64,000 nt of DNA from positions 542,024 to 606,023 of the forward strand of contig NZ_JAAORM010000005.1 of NCBI RefSeq assembly GCF_017695965.1, read 5' to 3'. This document shows positions 1 to 8,750 of the stretch, piece after piece. The first letter of the stretch is position 1; every line of letters starts with the position of its first letter. The notes beneath the pieces were generated by a model, which was not told the origin of the DNA, did not search any database, and saw nothing but the letters and a program-made list of their open reading frames with translations. Made by a program: the position numbers and the translations under genes. The DNA comes from Prochlorococcus marinus CUG1416. GTDB taxonomy: Bacteria; Cyanobacteriota; Cyanobacteriia; PCC-6307; Cyanobiaceae.

Positions 1-431
1 TCCCAATTTTCAGGAAAAGCAACAGTAGTCTCAAAGCCTTTATCTTTTATTTTCTCTGCTTGTTTTTTTGCTGATTCATAACTAGCAAAAGGACCAAAAA
101 CAATTCTTTCAATAGTTTCTGGATTTTTGATGGGTATATCCCTCCAGGTAATATTAATGTGTTTTGATTTATATTTGATACCGTTGGATGAATGCAAGTT
201 TAAAAAGCCTTTATCAGTTGTAAAATTAATATTCTTTACCTTAGAAAAACTATCATTTTCCCCGCCAAGATATTGCTTTAAACCTATTAAAAATTTTCCT
301 TTTTTAATTTCTGTATTAAGTTCAACCTCTAGCAATTCTTCTGAAACTACACTAGAAGTAAATTTAGTGTTAATTATTAAAAGAGAAATAAAGCCTAAAC
401 ATAACTTTAAAAAGGTAAATTTACTTTTCAT
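1..431 (-). CDS. SpoIID/LytB-like secreted protein, N-terminal part only
   Basis: The reading frame starts at ATG 431 and is open to the left edge, so about 143 N-terminal residues are visible and the C-terminus lies outside the window. Residues 1-28 form a basic start plus hydrophobic stretch (MKSKFTFLKLCLGFISLL) that looks like a signal peptide or membrane anchor. Next comes a segment of the type ELLEVELNTEIKKGKFLIGL, as at the N-terminus of cyanobacterial SpoIID/LytB proteins, and then a part with ERIVFGPFASYESAKKQAEK that resembles a SPOR-like peptidoglycan-binding unit. Proteins of this family act in the cell envelope, probably on peptidoglycan. It is divergent from rpmI. The family call rests on the N-terminus only, because the diagnostic SpoIID core is not in view. 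Confidence 0.62.
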   Translation of the reverse strand, partial: MKSKFTFLKLCLGFISLLIINTKFTSSVVSEELLEVELNTEIKKGKFLIGLKQYLGGENDSFSKVKNINFTTDKGFLNLHSSNGIKYKSKHINITWRDIPIKNPETIERIVFGPFASYESAKKQAEKIKDKGFETTVAFPENW

Positions 432-523
432 AAGTAGAAACTTTCCTTATCAATATAAAAACTTTAATTTGCGCCAATGCGTATAAAGGTTTAGATTATC
501 CTAATTAAACACATTTGACTTAA

Positions 524-721
524 ATGTCTAAACTAAAAACTCGTAAATCAGCTGCCAAAAGATTTAAAGCTACTGCTACGGGTAAATTCATGAGAAGAAG
601 AGCTTTCCATAATCATTTACTTGATCATAAAAGCTCAAAATTAAAAAGACATCTTTCAACAAAAGCAGTAGTTGATGAAAGAGATGCCGATAATGTAAAA
701 TTGATGATTCCATACGCATAA
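524..721 (+). CDS. rpmI: 50S ribosomal protein L35
   Basis: The 65-residue protein is highly basic and has the L35 pattern: an N-terminal [19 protein letters not shown] block and a central [20 protein letters not shown] block. The length equals the family norm. L35 is a structural protein of the large ribosomal subunit. The ATG at 524 is the only sensible start. The gene lies 28 bases upstream of rplT in the usual L35-L20 pair, but infC, which often precedes this pair in other bacteria, is absent and replaced by a divergent envelope gene. The promoter should lie in the 92-base gap 432-523. Confidence 0.97.
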   Translation: MSKLKTRKSAAKRFKATATGKFMRRRAFHNHLLDHKSSKLKRHLSTKAVVDERDADNVKLMIPYA

Positions 722-749
722 ATCGTTAACCCATTCCCCTTAGTAATTC

Positions 750-1097
750 ATGGCACGTGTAAAAAGAGGCAATATAGCCAGAAAAAGAAGAAACAAAATC
801 TTAAATCTTGCAAAAGGTTTTAGAGGCGGAAACAAAAATCTTTTCAGAACAGCAAATCAAAGAGTAATGAAAGCTCTCTGTAATGCTTACAGAGATAGAA
901 GAAGAAGAAAAAGAGATTTTAGAAGACTTTGGATTGCTAGAATTAATGCTTCAGCAAGAATAAATGGAACGAACTATAGCAAGTTAATAAATGGCATGAA
1001 AACTTCTGAAATTATCATTAATAGAAAAATGCTTGCTCAATTAGCCTTAAATGACCCAAAATGTTTTGAAAAAATAGTTTCTTCCGTTAGCAATTAA
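750..1097 (+). CDS. rplT: 50S ribosomal protein L20
   Basis: This 115-residue basic protein begins [20 protein letters not shown] and contains [20 protein letters not shown], both hallmarks of L20. L20 is an early assembly protein that binds 23S rRNA. In several bacteria it also represses its own operon by binding the mRNA leader; I see no leader structure here that I could identify as such. It is cotranscribed with rpmI, judging from the 28-base gap, and is followed 36 bases later by the Ycf37-like TPR gene. Confidence 0.97.
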   Translation: MARVKRGNIARKRRNKILNLAKGFRGGNKNLFRTANQRVMKALCNAYRDRRRRKRDFRRLWIARINASARINGTNYSKLINGMKTSEIIINRKMLAQLALNDPKCFEKIVSSVSN

Positions 1098-1133
1098 AAA
1101 AAAGAATATAATCTTAAAAAATAATTCTAAATA

Positions 1134-1691
1134 ATGGAAATATCTTCCTTTCAATCCTATTTAATAATTCTTTTTGTAGTACTAATAATAATTTCTATTT
1201 TTGTTTTAAGACAATTTTTAAGAACAAGAAGTGAAGAATTGAATTTAGTAAAATTTGAACAAAAAGGTTTAGATGCCCTAAATGAAGCCACAGAATTATA
1301 TGAATTTGGTTCTGTTCAGATAAAAAAAAGATTATATTCTGAAGCAACTAAGACTTTTTTAAAAGCTATTGATAATTATGAAAATGAACCTGATGAGGCC
1401 AAAGCCATTATAAATAATGCTTTAGGGTTTTCTTATGCTGCTCAAAATGAATTTAAAAAAGCAATTAAACACTATAACTCTGCAATAAAATCACTCCCAG
1501 AATATCCGATAGCCTTAAATAATCTTGCATCAGCACAACAGCGTTTATTGGAATATGACATGGCATATGCGACTTATCAGAAGGTTTTAGTTATAGATCC
1601 AAAAAACAAAACCGCAATTAAAAAAAGTAAGGAATTAGAAAAAAGAAATAACTACAAACCTTATGAAGGTATAAAAGATAAAGGATTTTAA
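1134..1691 (+). CDS. ycf37: Ycf37-like TPR protein with N-terminal membrane anchor
   Basis: Residues 9-27 form one transmembrane helix ([16 protein letters not shown]), followed by a basic stop-transfer segment RQFLRTR. From about residue 55 to 170 there are three TPR-like helical repeats, with typical pieces such as [19 protein letters not shown] and [20 protein letters not shown]. Length (185 residues), single anchor and repeat number fit Ycf37, a cyanobacterial and plastid-genome thylakoid protein linked to photosystem I assembly or stability. TPR proteins are easily confused with one another, so the Ycf37 name is probable, not certain. The stop codon lies 2 bases before thiG, which suggests cotranscription without showing a functional link. 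Confidence 0.7.
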   Translation: MEISSFQSYLIILFVVLIIISIFVLRQFLRTRSEELNLVKFEQKGLDALNEATELYEFGSVQIKKRLYSEATKTFLKAIDNYENEPDEAKAIINNALGFSYAAQNEFKKAIKHYNSAIKSLPEYPIALNNLASAQQRLLEYDMAYATYQKVLVIDPKNKTAIKKSKELEKRNNYKPYEGIKDKGF

Positions 1692-1693
1692 AT

Positions 1694-2488
1694 ATGGAAA
1701 ATTATTCATCTTTACGAATTGGAGGAAAACAATTTTCCAGTAGATTAATGGTAGGTACTGGCAAATACAAATCTACACAAGATATGGTAGAAAGTTTGTC
1801 AAATTCAGACACAGAAATTATAACCGTCGCTGTTAGAAGAATTAAAAATGATCAGAGTGGAGAAAATTTACTCGAAAAGATTAACTGGAAAAAATACTGG
1901 ATGCTTCCTAATACAGCTGGTTGTGTGAATGCCGATGAAGCCGTCAGAATAGCAATGTTGGGAAGAGAGCTTGCAAAATTATCTGGTCAAGAAGAAAATA
2001 ATTTTGTCAAGTTGGAAGTGATTCCTGACAAAAAATATTTGTTGCCAGACCCAATAGAAACGGTAAAGGCCGCTGAAGTTTTAATAAAAAAGGGTTTTGC
2101 TGTACTTCCCTATATAAATGCAGATCCTATTCTTGCAAAAAGACTAGAAGAATTAGGTTGTTCAACTGTAATGCCATTAGGCTCGCCTATTGGCTCAGGA
2201 CAAGGTTTATTAAATTTATCAAACATAGCGATAATTATTGAGAATGCCAAAGTACCTGTGATAATTGACGCAGGGATTGGAGTGCCGAGTGAAGCATCTC
2301 AAGCTATGGAACTTGGAGCCGATGGTGTTTTAATTAATAGTGCAATCGCACAAGCTGAAAACCCACCTCTAATGGCTCAAGCAATAAATTATGGCGTAAA
2401 AGCAGGCAGGCACGCTTTTCTTGCAGGAAGAATTAAAAAACAAGACTTTGCAATAGCAAGTTCACCAGACAACAACATATCGATCTAA
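1694..2488 (+). CDS. thiG: Thiazole synthase ThiG
   Basis: ThiG builds the thiazole ring of thiamine from deoxyxylulose 5-phosphate, dehydroglycine and the ThiS thiocarboxylate. The 264-residue protein shows the whole family pattern: [16 protein letters not shown] near residue 10, ITVAVRRI near 44, the NTAGC motif near 73, FVKLEVIPD near 105, [13 protein letters not shown] near 160, and [20 protein letters not shown] near 192. The lysine in VKLEV is the expected Schiff-base residue. It is a normal-length TIM-barrel enzyme. It closes the small plus-strand run rpmI-rplT-ycf37-thiG; other thiamine genes are not in the window. Confidence 0.96.
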   Translation: MENYSSLRIGGKQFSSRLMVGTGKYKSTQDMVESLSNSDTEIITVAVRRIKNDQSGENLLEKINWKKYWMLPNTAGCVNADEAVRIAMLGRELAKLSGQEENNFVKLEVIPDKKYLLPDPIETVKAAEVLIKKGFAVLPYINADPILAKRLEELGCSTVMPLGSPIGSGQGLLNLSNIAIIIENAKVPVIIDAGIGVPSEASQAMELGADGVLINSAIAQAENPPLMAQAINYGVKAGRHAFLAGRIKKQDFAIASSPDNNISI

Positions 2489-2630
2489 TTCTCTAAAGTT
2501 AAATCAATTTAAAAGGAGAGTAAAAATTTATTATTTGTTTGATTTCTTCTATTAAGAAAAAAGATTTGAAACTATTTACGATATTTTTTCGCAAATTGGA
2601 AGCACACTGTAGTAATTTAATAAATATATT

Positions 2631-2657
2631 ATGAAACTATTAATTCTGGAGTTCTGA
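2631..2657 (+). promoter_or_regulatory. sqdB leader with 8-codon ORF abutting the GTG start
   Basis: The 169-base gap before sqdB ends with ATG 2631 followed by seven more sense codons (MKLLILEF) and a TGA at 2655-2657. The TGA directly abuts the sqdB GTG at 2658. The likely ribosome-binding site GGAG (2648-2651) sits inside this mini-ORF at 6 bases from the GTG. This arrangement would allow translational coupling, but the mini-ORF may also be chance. The distal part of the gap is AT-rich and shows no motif I recognise. Confidence 0.3.
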
Positions 2658-3851
2658 GTGAAAGTTATTGTTCTTGGTGGAGATGGTTTTTGCGGTTGGC
2701 CTTGTGCGGTGAATTTAGCAGAGCAAAATCATGATGTAATTATTGTCGACAATTTAAGTCGTAGAAAAATAGATATTGATCTAGAAGTAGAATCTTTAAC
2801 TCCAATCTCTTCCATAACAGAAAGACTTTCTGCATGGAAAGAGATTGGAGGTAAACCTATGAGATTTCTTAACATGGATATCTCTAAACAATATCAAAAA
2901 TTACTGAATTTGCTTATTGAAGAAAAACCAGATTCAGTTATCCATTTCGCAGAACAAAGAGCAGCGCCTTACTCGATGAAATCGAGTTTTACGAAAAGAT
3001 ATACAGTAGATAATAATGTTAATGGCACGCACAACCTTCTAGCTGCAATCGTAGAATCTAATTTAGATATTCATGTTGTTCATTTAGGAACAATGGGGGT
3101 CTACGGATATGGATCCCATAGAGGTGCAACAATTCCAGAAGGTTATTTAAAGGTTGAAGTTCCACAACCAGATGGAAGCCGCTTTGAAGAAGAAATATTA
3201 CACCCTGCGAGTCCAGGAAGTGTTTACCATATGACTAAAACTTTAGATCAATTATTATTTCTTTACTACAACAAAAATGATCTTGTAAGAATAACTGATC
3301 TGCATCAAGGTATTGTTTGGGGAACAAATACAGAATCAACTTTGAAAGATCCTAGATTGACAAACAGATTTGACTATGACGGAGATTATGGAACTGTTCT
3401 AAACAGATTTCTCATGCAAGCTGCTATTGGATATCCTTTAAGTGTTCATGGAACAGGAGGGCAAACGAGAGCATTTATACATATAAAAGATTCGGTAAAA
3501 TGTGTGCAACTTGCACTTGAGAATCCTCCAAAATCGGGAGAGAGAGTCAAAATCTTTAATCAAATGACTGAAAGTCATCAAGTTGGGGAGCTAGCTAAAA
3601 AAATTGCATCTCTCACAGGGGCTGATATCAATTATTTACCAAATCCAAGGAATGAAGCAGTTGAAAATGATTTAATTGTTGATAATAAATGCTTTATAGA
3701 ATTAGGTTTAAACCCAACCACTCTTGATAATGGCTTATTAGAAGAAGTTGTTGAAGTTGCTAAAAAATACTCCAAGAGATGTGATTTGAAACGCATACCT
3801 TGTGTTTCATCCTGGACTAAAAAACAAGCTGAGGCTATAAAGACTAATTAA
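2658..3851 (+). CDS. sqdB: UDP-sulfoquinovose synthase SqdB
   Basis: SqdB makes UDP-sulfoquinovose from UDP-glucose and sulfite, the first committed step to the thylakoid sulfolipid SQDG. The 397-residue protein has the Rossmann motif GGDGFCG at residues 7-13, the family-specific DNLSRRKIDIDLEVESLTPI at 31-50, a TMGVYGYG segment at 145-152 (catalytic Thr145) and the short-chain-dehydrogenase pair Tyr190/Lys194 in YHMTK. The start is GTG 2658, chosen because it gives the normal N-terminus KVIVLGGDG and has GGAG 6 bases upstream. sqdX follows after 27 bases, so the two sulfolipid genes form an operon. SQDG replaces phospholipids in phosphate-poor oceans, which fits the presumed host. Confidence 0.97.
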   Translation: MKVIVLGGDGFCGWPCAVNLAEQNHDVIIVDNLSRRKIDIDLEVESLTPISSITERLSAWKEIGGKPMRFLNMDISKQYQKLLNLLIEEKPDSVIHFAEQRAAPYSMKSSFTKRYTVDNNVNGTHNLLAAIVESNLDIHVVHLGTMGVYGYGSHRGATIPEGYLKVEVPQPDGSRFEEEILHPASPGSVYHMTKTLDQLLFLYYNKNDLVRITDLHQGIVWGTNTESTLKDPRLTNRFDYDGDYGTVLNRFLMQAAIGYPLSVHGTGGQTRAFIHIKDSVKCVQLALENPPKSGERVKIFNQMTESHQVGELAKKIASLTGADINYLPNPRNEAVENDLIVDNKCFIELGLNPTTLDNGLLEEVVEVAKKYSKRCDLKRIPCVSSWTKKQAEAIKTN

Positions 3852-3878
3852 AATTTCTGAAATAATTACCTGAAGAAA

Positions 3879-5012
3879 GTGAAAATTGCATTGTTTACTG
3901 AAACCTTTTTACCTAAAGTTGATGGCATAGTCACAAGACTAACTAAAACGATTGAATTTTTAATAAAAAATGGTGATGAAGTTATAATTTTTTGTCCAGA
4001 GGGGTGTCCAGAATCATATATGGGAGCAACAGTAGTTGGAGTTGCTGCAATGCCCTTACCACTATACCCAGAGTTGAAGCTTGGTTTACCAGGTCCTGCA
4101 GTTTCAGATAAGTTAGAAAAATTCAATCCAGATTTGATACATGTTGTTAATCCAGCTGTACTTGGCTTAGGTGGCATATGGTTGGCGAAAACTAATAATA
4201 TTCCTTTAATTGCTAGCTACCATACTCATCTTCCAAAATATCTGGAATATTACGGTATGGGTATGTTAGAGCCACTTTTGTGGGAATTACTTAAAGCAGC
4301 TCATAATCAAGCCTTATTAAATTTATGTACTTCCACCGCTATGGTCAATGAGTTAAAAGATAAAGGTATTCAAAGGACTGCTCTATGGCAAAGAGGAGTA
4401 GATACTTACAGTTTCCGACCAGATTTGAGAAGTGAGGAAATGAGAGAAAAATTATTTGGGAAATATCAAGATGCTAATTTCCTATTGATTTATGTAGGAA
4501 GATTATCCGCAGAAAAACAAATTGAGAGAATCAAACCAGTCTTAGCAAGTATTCCTAATGCATGCCTAGCACTTGTAGGTGACGGTCCATATAGAAACCA
4601 GCTTGAAAAAATATTCGAGAATACTAAGACTAATTTCATAGGATATTTATCTGGAGATGAACTTGCTAGCGCCTATGCCTCTGGCGATATATTTTTATTT
4701 CCCTCTAGTACAGAAACACTTGGATTAGTATTACTAGAAGCAATGGCGGCAGGATGTCCAGTTATCGGAGCAAATAAAGGAGGAATTCCAGACATAATTA
4801 GCGATGGCATTAACGGTTGTTTATATGATCCTGATGAAAAAGACAATGGGGAACAAAGTTTAATTGAAGCGACAAAAAAAATTCTAGAGAATGAAGATAA
4901 AAGAGAAGTTATGAGGAAAGAGGCACGAAACGAAGCAGAAAAATGGGATTGGAATCAAGCAACGTTACAACTACAAAATTATTATTCAGATACTCTCAAA
5001 GAAATAGATTAA
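3879..5012 (+). CDS. sqdX: Sulfoquinovosyltransferase SqdX (GT4 family)
   Basis: SqdX transfers sulfoquinovose from UDP-sulfoquinovose to diacylglycerol to finish SQDG at the thylakoid membrane. The 377-residue protein is a GT-B fold glycosyltransferase of family GT4: N-terminal IALFTETFLPKVDGIVTRL, a SYHTHLPKYLEYYGMG stretch near residue 110, LLIYVGRLSAEKQIE near 205, and the E-x7-E donor-site motif in PSSTETLGLVLLEAMAAGCP near 280. The start is GTG 3879. Its position right behind sqdB supports SqdX over other GT4 enzymes. It converges with a small minus-strand gene 12 bases further on. Confidence 0.94.
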   Translation: MKIALFTETFLPKVDGIVTRLTKTIEFLIKNGDEVIIFCPEGCPESYMGATVVGVAAMPLPLYPELKLGLPGPAVSDKLEKFNPDLIHVVNPAVLGLGGIWLAKTNNIPLIASYHTHLPKYLEYYGMGMLEPLLWELLKAAHNQALLNLCTSTAMVNELKDKGIQRTALWQRGVDTYSFRPDLRSEEMREKLFGKYQDANFLLIYVGRLSAEKQIERIKPVLASIPNACLALVGDGPYRNQLEKIFENTKTNFIGYLSGDELASAYASGDIFLFPSSTETLGLVLLEAMAAGCPVIGANKGGIPDIISDGINGCLYDPDEKDNGEQSLIEATKKILENEDKREVMRKEARNEAEKWDWNQATLQLQNYYSDTLKEID

Positions 5013-5024
5013 ACTTTATCTAAA

Positions 5025-5273
5025 TTATGCTACGTGTGGAGGCGTAGGATTACTATACGAACTTAAAGGAAGTATTAGAGTAGCTATATTTTGATTCTTT
5101 TCAGGCCTTTTTTTCTTTGAGAATTTTTTACCAAAAGGTACTCTTATAACATTAGTTCCTTCAATGGAACATATATTTGAGTTATCCCCTGAAAAATTAT
5201 TGACAAAATTTGGTAAGTTGACGTTTTCAAGTGGCAAGTGTTTAACATTACCAGATTTAAAATCTTTGGTCAT
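5025..5273 (-). CDS. Small protein of unknown function
   Basis: An 82-residue frame from ATG 5273 fills the space between sqdX and gcvP and overlaps neither. The composition is mixed, with a basic patch GKKFSKKKRPEKN near residue 50 and a proline-rich end NPTPPHVA. There is no signal peptide, membrane helix or motif I recognise. It looks like a lineage-restricted Prochlorococcus gene, but it could also be a chance frame: the AT-rich background makes 80-codon open frames fairly common. The frame's position in an otherwise gene-free gap is the main argument for it. Confidence 0.5.
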   Translation of the reverse strand: MTKDFKSGNVKHLPLENVNLPNFVNNFSGDNSNICSIEGTNVIRVPFGKKFSKKKRPEKNQNIATLILPLSSYSNPTPPHVA

Positions 5274-5403
5274 AGCTTCAAATACCCCAAAAAAATTTGA
5301 TGCTTGTATATATTAATAAAAAAATTTAAAAAATTTCTATAAGAAAATATTAAATTTTTTTCCACACTGATAATAACTAAGTAATTACAAGGATGCTAGT
5401 CCT

Positions 5404-8313
5404 TTAAGCACATTTTTTTTCTTCTAAAGTCTCTCCTTGATTTACAGTGCAAGAACAAATTAAATTGCGATCACCATATGCATTATTAATTCTAGAAACT
5501 GAAGACCAAAACTTAATAGTTGTTGGAGTTTTATAAGGGAAAGAAGCTTTTTCTTTTGAATAAGGATAATTCCAATTATCCCCAATTAACTCTTTCAGCG
5601 TATGGGGAGCATTGCTTATTACATTATTATTATTTAATTCAATATTATTTTCTATTTCGCTGATTTCTTCTCCAATCAAAAGCATAGCCTCACAAAATCT
5701 ATCCAATTCAGCCAAACTTTCACTTTCAGTAGGCTCTATCATAATAGTCTCTGGAACAGGCCAACTTATAGTTGGGGCATGAAAACTATAATCTATTAAT
5801 CGTTTAGCTAAATCATTTACACTCAAACCAGTTTTAGATTTTAAATCTCTAAAATCTAAAATACATTCATGTGCGACAAAATTATTTTTTCCTTTATAAA
5901 GAATCTTGAATTTATGCTTTAAAGAATGTGCAATATAATTTGCAGATAGAATTGCATGCGCAGTTGCTTTCCTTAAACCACTAAGACCAGCCATTTTTAT
6001 GTACATCCAACTTATTGGGAGAATACTGGCACTCCCATGCTTGGCAGAAGATACATAATTGGAACTATTAGATAAATTATTATCCATTAAAGAATGAGTA
6101 GGAAGAAATGGGCTTAAAGTTTCTGATGCAGCAACTGGTCCTACTCCTGGACCCCCACCTCCATGTGGAATGCAGAATGTTTTATGTAAATTCAAATGAC
6201 AAACATCAACACCATAGTTACCTGGTTTGCATAATCCAACCTGAGCGTTCAAATTTGCTCCATCTAAATAGACAAATCCACCAACAGAGTGAATTAAGTC
6301 ACATATCTTTCTGATTTGCAATTCAAAAACTCCATGAGTAGAGGGGTAGGTCAACATAAGGGCTCCTATTTGGTTATCAAATTTCTTGACCTTGATCGAC
6401 AAATCTTGAAAATCAATATTTCCTTCGTCATCACATTCAACCGTTAAAACATCAAATCCTGCCATAACTGCACTAGCAGGATTTGTGCCATGAGCACTTT
6501 TAGGAATTAAACATTTTTTTCTTGAAAGTTCACCTTTTGATTCAAAATAAGAATTTATTGCCAATAATCCTGCAAACTCTCCCTGAGAGCCTGCATTTGG
6601 TTGAAAAGAAACTGATTTTAGACCAACAATATCACTTATCCAGTTTTCTAGATCAGATATTATTTTTGTATAGCCCTTCGTTTGATCTGGTGGAGAAAAA
6701 GGATGAATAGAAGATAAATTAGCCCAAGAGACTGGATTTAACTCTGCTGCAGAATTTAACTTCATGGTACAGCTTCCTAATGGCATCATTCCATCTACCA
6801 GAGAAAAATCTTTTTCAGCAAGTCGGAATATATATCTCATTAATTCAGTTTCACTTTGATTTTTTGTGAATATATCTTGCTGCATCCATTTACTGGATCT
6901 CAAAGCTAAACCTTCAAGATGAAATCTTTTATCAAATTTTATATACTCTAAATCTTCTTTTTTTTCTATAAGGTTTGCTATGAAAGTCAAAATATCTTTG
7001 ATTTCTTTTTCATTACTGAGCTCATCTAAAGAGATCCCAAAGCCAGTTGAATTTTCAATAGTTGATCCCAACGGCAAAATTCTTAAGTTATAACCATTTT
7101 TTAAAGCTTCATTATGGATCCTCTGGGAGTGCTCAGAATAAACATCAACACTATCAAATCTAATCCCATCAGGAATATGAAAACCTAGATCAGCTAAACA
7201 TGATTCTAAATTTAGTCTCAACTCCACTAATCTCTTAGCAATTTGCATTAATCCAGAGGATCCATGATAAATAGCATAAAAAGAAGAAATTATGGCTAAC
7301 AAAGATTGAGCAGTACAAATATTACTCGTGGCCTTTTCCCTTCTAATATGTTGCTCTCTTGTTTGCAATGCTAGTCTTAGTGACTTTTCTCCATTTTTAG
7401 AGAGAGTTTGTCCAACAATTCTTCCAGGTATCAGCCTTTTATATTTTTCGCTACAAGCAAAATATGCTGCATGGGGGCCACCAAAACCCATTGGAACTCC
7501 AAATCTTTGCATACTACCCACTGCTACATCAACACCAAATTCAGAAATTGGTTTAATTAAAACTTGTGCCAGTGGATCAATAGATGCAGTTACAATAATT
7601 TCTGATCTATGTGCTTTGGATATTAAGAATGTGGGATCAAATAATTGACCATTTTTACCTGGTAATTGCAACAAAATTCCAAAAACATCATCATCATTAG
7701 GAAAGTTGCTTTGAGTAAAGCGTTTTAAGAATATTCCCAAAGGTTTTGCTCTGGTTTGTAGAACATTAAAAGTATGATCAAAAACATTTGATTCAACTAA
7801 GTACACTTTTGAAGATTTATTTTTTCTTGCCGCAAAACTCATGGCCATAGCCTCCGCAGCAGCAGTGCCCTCATCTAATAAAGATGCATTTGCGACAGGG
7901 AATCCTGTTAGTTCACAAACAATAGTCTGAAAATTAAATAGAGCTTCTAATCTTCCTTGTGCAATTTCTGCTTGATATGGGGTATAAGACGTGTACCACC
8001 TAGGATTTTCAAGAACATGTCTTTGGATTACTTTAGGCATGTGATTGTCATAATAACCAAGGCCTATTAGTGATCTCATTTTGGTATTTTGCTTGGCAAT
8101 CTCTTCTAATTCATTTAAAGCCTCAATTTCTGAACAACCTTGGGGCAATATTTCTGAAGATTTATCTTTAAGCTGAATATCTTCAGGAATAACTTGGTTT
8201 ATAAATTGATCAATATTATTAAAACCAAGCTTATTTAGCATGCTTCTCTCATCATTATCTCCTAACCCCAGATGCCTATCTATAAACAAATCGGACCCAA
8301 ATTTGGATGTCAT
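5404..8313 (-). CDS. gcvP: Glycine dehydrogenase (decarboxylating), P protein
   Basis: The P protein decarboxylates glycine with PLP and passes the aminomethyl group to lipoyl-GcvH. The single 969-residue chain is the fused alpha-beta form usual in cyanobacteria. The N-terminal half has DEGTAAAEAMAMSFAARKNK and VGSMQRFGVPMGFGGPHAAY. The C-terminal half has PLGSCTMKLNSAAEL, the SAHGTNPASAVMAG segment and the PLP site HLNLHKTFCIPHGGGGPGVG, whose lysine binds the cofactor. The enzyme is needed to recover photorespiratory glycine and supply one-carbon units. gcvH lies 45 bases upstream on the same strand; gcvT is 18 kb away at 26188, and lpd is not in the window. Confidence 0.98.
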   Translation of the reverse strand: MTSKFGSDLFIDRHLGLGDNDERSMLNKLGFNNIDQFINQVIPEDIQLKDKSSEILPQGCSEIEALNELEEIAKQNTKMRSLIGLGYYDNHMPKVIQRHVLENPRWYTSYTPYQAEIAQGRLEALFNFQTIVCELTGFPVANASLLDEGTAAAEAMAMSFAARKNKSSKVYLVESNVFDHTFNVLQTRAKPLGIFLKRFTQSNFPNDDDVFGILLQLPGKNGQLFDPTFLISKAHRSEIIVTASIDPLAQVLIKPISEFGVDVAVGSMQRFGVPMGFGGPHAAYFACSEKYKRLIPGRIVGQTLSKNGEKSLRLALQTREQHIRREKATSNICTAQSLLAIISSFYAIYHGSSGLMQIAKRLVELRLNLESCLADLGFHIPDGIRFDSVDVYSEHSQRIHNEALKNGYNLRILPLGSTIENSTGFGISLDELSNEKEIKDILTFIANLIEKKEDLEYIKFDKRFHLEGLALRSSKWMQQDIFTKNQSETELMRYIFRLAEKDFSLVDGMMPLGSCTMKLNSAAELNPVSWANLSSIHPFSPPDQTKGYTKIISDLENWISDIVGLKSVSFQPNAGSQGEFAGLLAINSYFESKGELSRKKCLIPKSAHGTNPASAVMAGFDVLTVECDDEGNIDFQDLSIKVKKFDNQIGALMLTYPSTHGVFELQIRKICDLIHSVGGFVYLDGANLNAQVGLCKPGNYGVDVCHLNLHKTFCIPHGGGGPGVGPVAASETLSPFLPTHSLMDNNLSNSSNYVSSAKHGSASILPISWMYIKMAGLSGLRKATAHAILSANYIAHSLKHKFKILYKGKNNFVAHECILDFRDLKSKTGLSVNDLAKRLIDYSFHAPTISWPVPETIMIEPTESESLAELDRFCEAMLLIGEEISEIENNIELNNNNVISNAPHTLKELIGDNWNYPYSKEKASFPYKTPTTIKFWSSVSRINNAYGDRNLICSCTVNQGETLEEKKCA

Positions 8314-8358
8314 ATTAAAATATTTTTCTTTAAAATAGCTCTTTTTAAAAAGTTTGCC

Positions 8359-8748
8359 TTATTTTGGTACAACCTTTGATTGATATTCCTCAGAAGTCAT
8401 CAAATCAGCAATTGATACTTCTGATTCTGGTTTCAAAATGACTAACCAACCTTCTCCAATGGGATCATTCTGCAAAAGCTCAGGGTTATCAATTACACTT
8501 TCATTTACAGATACTATTTCCCCTGAAAAAGGCAGGTAGACTTCCTCAACGGCCTTAACAGATTCTATTGTTCCAAAAGTCTCACCTTTCTCTAAAGTCT
8601 TCCCTTGATCAGCTAACTCAACAAAAACAATATCTCCTAATTGATCTATAGCAAAATCACTAACTCCAATTTTTAACAATCCGTTTTCTTCTAACACATA
8701 TTCATGGGTATCAGCATAGTGAAGGTTGTCTGGAAACTGGTAAGACAT
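8359..8748 (-). CDS. gcvH: Glycine cleavage system H protein
   Basis: This is the lipoyl carrier that shuttles the aminomethyl intermediate between P, T and L proteins. The 129-residue protein has the lipoylation motif GTIESVKAVEEVY with Lys65 as the modified residue, preceded by LGDIVFVELADQGKTLEKGE and followed by PFSGEIVSVNESV; this is the complete H-protein fold. It begins 2 bases downstream of the PLP-lyase gene and is followed by gcvP after 45 bases, so it probably sits in the middle of a three-gene minus-strand transcript. Confidence 0.98.
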   Translation of the reverse strand: MSYQFPDNLHYADTHEYVLEENGLLKIGVSDFAIDQLGDIVFVELADQGKTLEKGETFGTIESVKAVEEVYLPFSGEIVSVNESVIDNPELLQNDPIGEGWLVILKPESEVSIADLMTSEEYQSKVVPK

Positions 8749-8750
8749 GA

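Noticed and set aside
127..486. 119-codon open frame on the plus strand at the left edge
   Set aside because: It lies opposite the SpoIID-like gene, which has a signal peptide and a continuous family-like sequence. The plus-strand frame has no motif.
3866..4177. 103-codon minus-strand frame
   Set aside because: It is inside sqdX, whose catalytic motifs are on the plus strand; it is a shadow frame.
5029..5048. Hairpin CTACG...CGTAG as terminator between sqdX and the small minus-strand gene
   Set aside because: The stem is 5 bp with an 8-base loop, lacks a T run on either side and lies within the frame of the small gene.
7328..7648. 106-codon plus-strand frame inside gcvP
   Set aside because: Antisense shadow of conserved gcvP sequence; no start context or family match.
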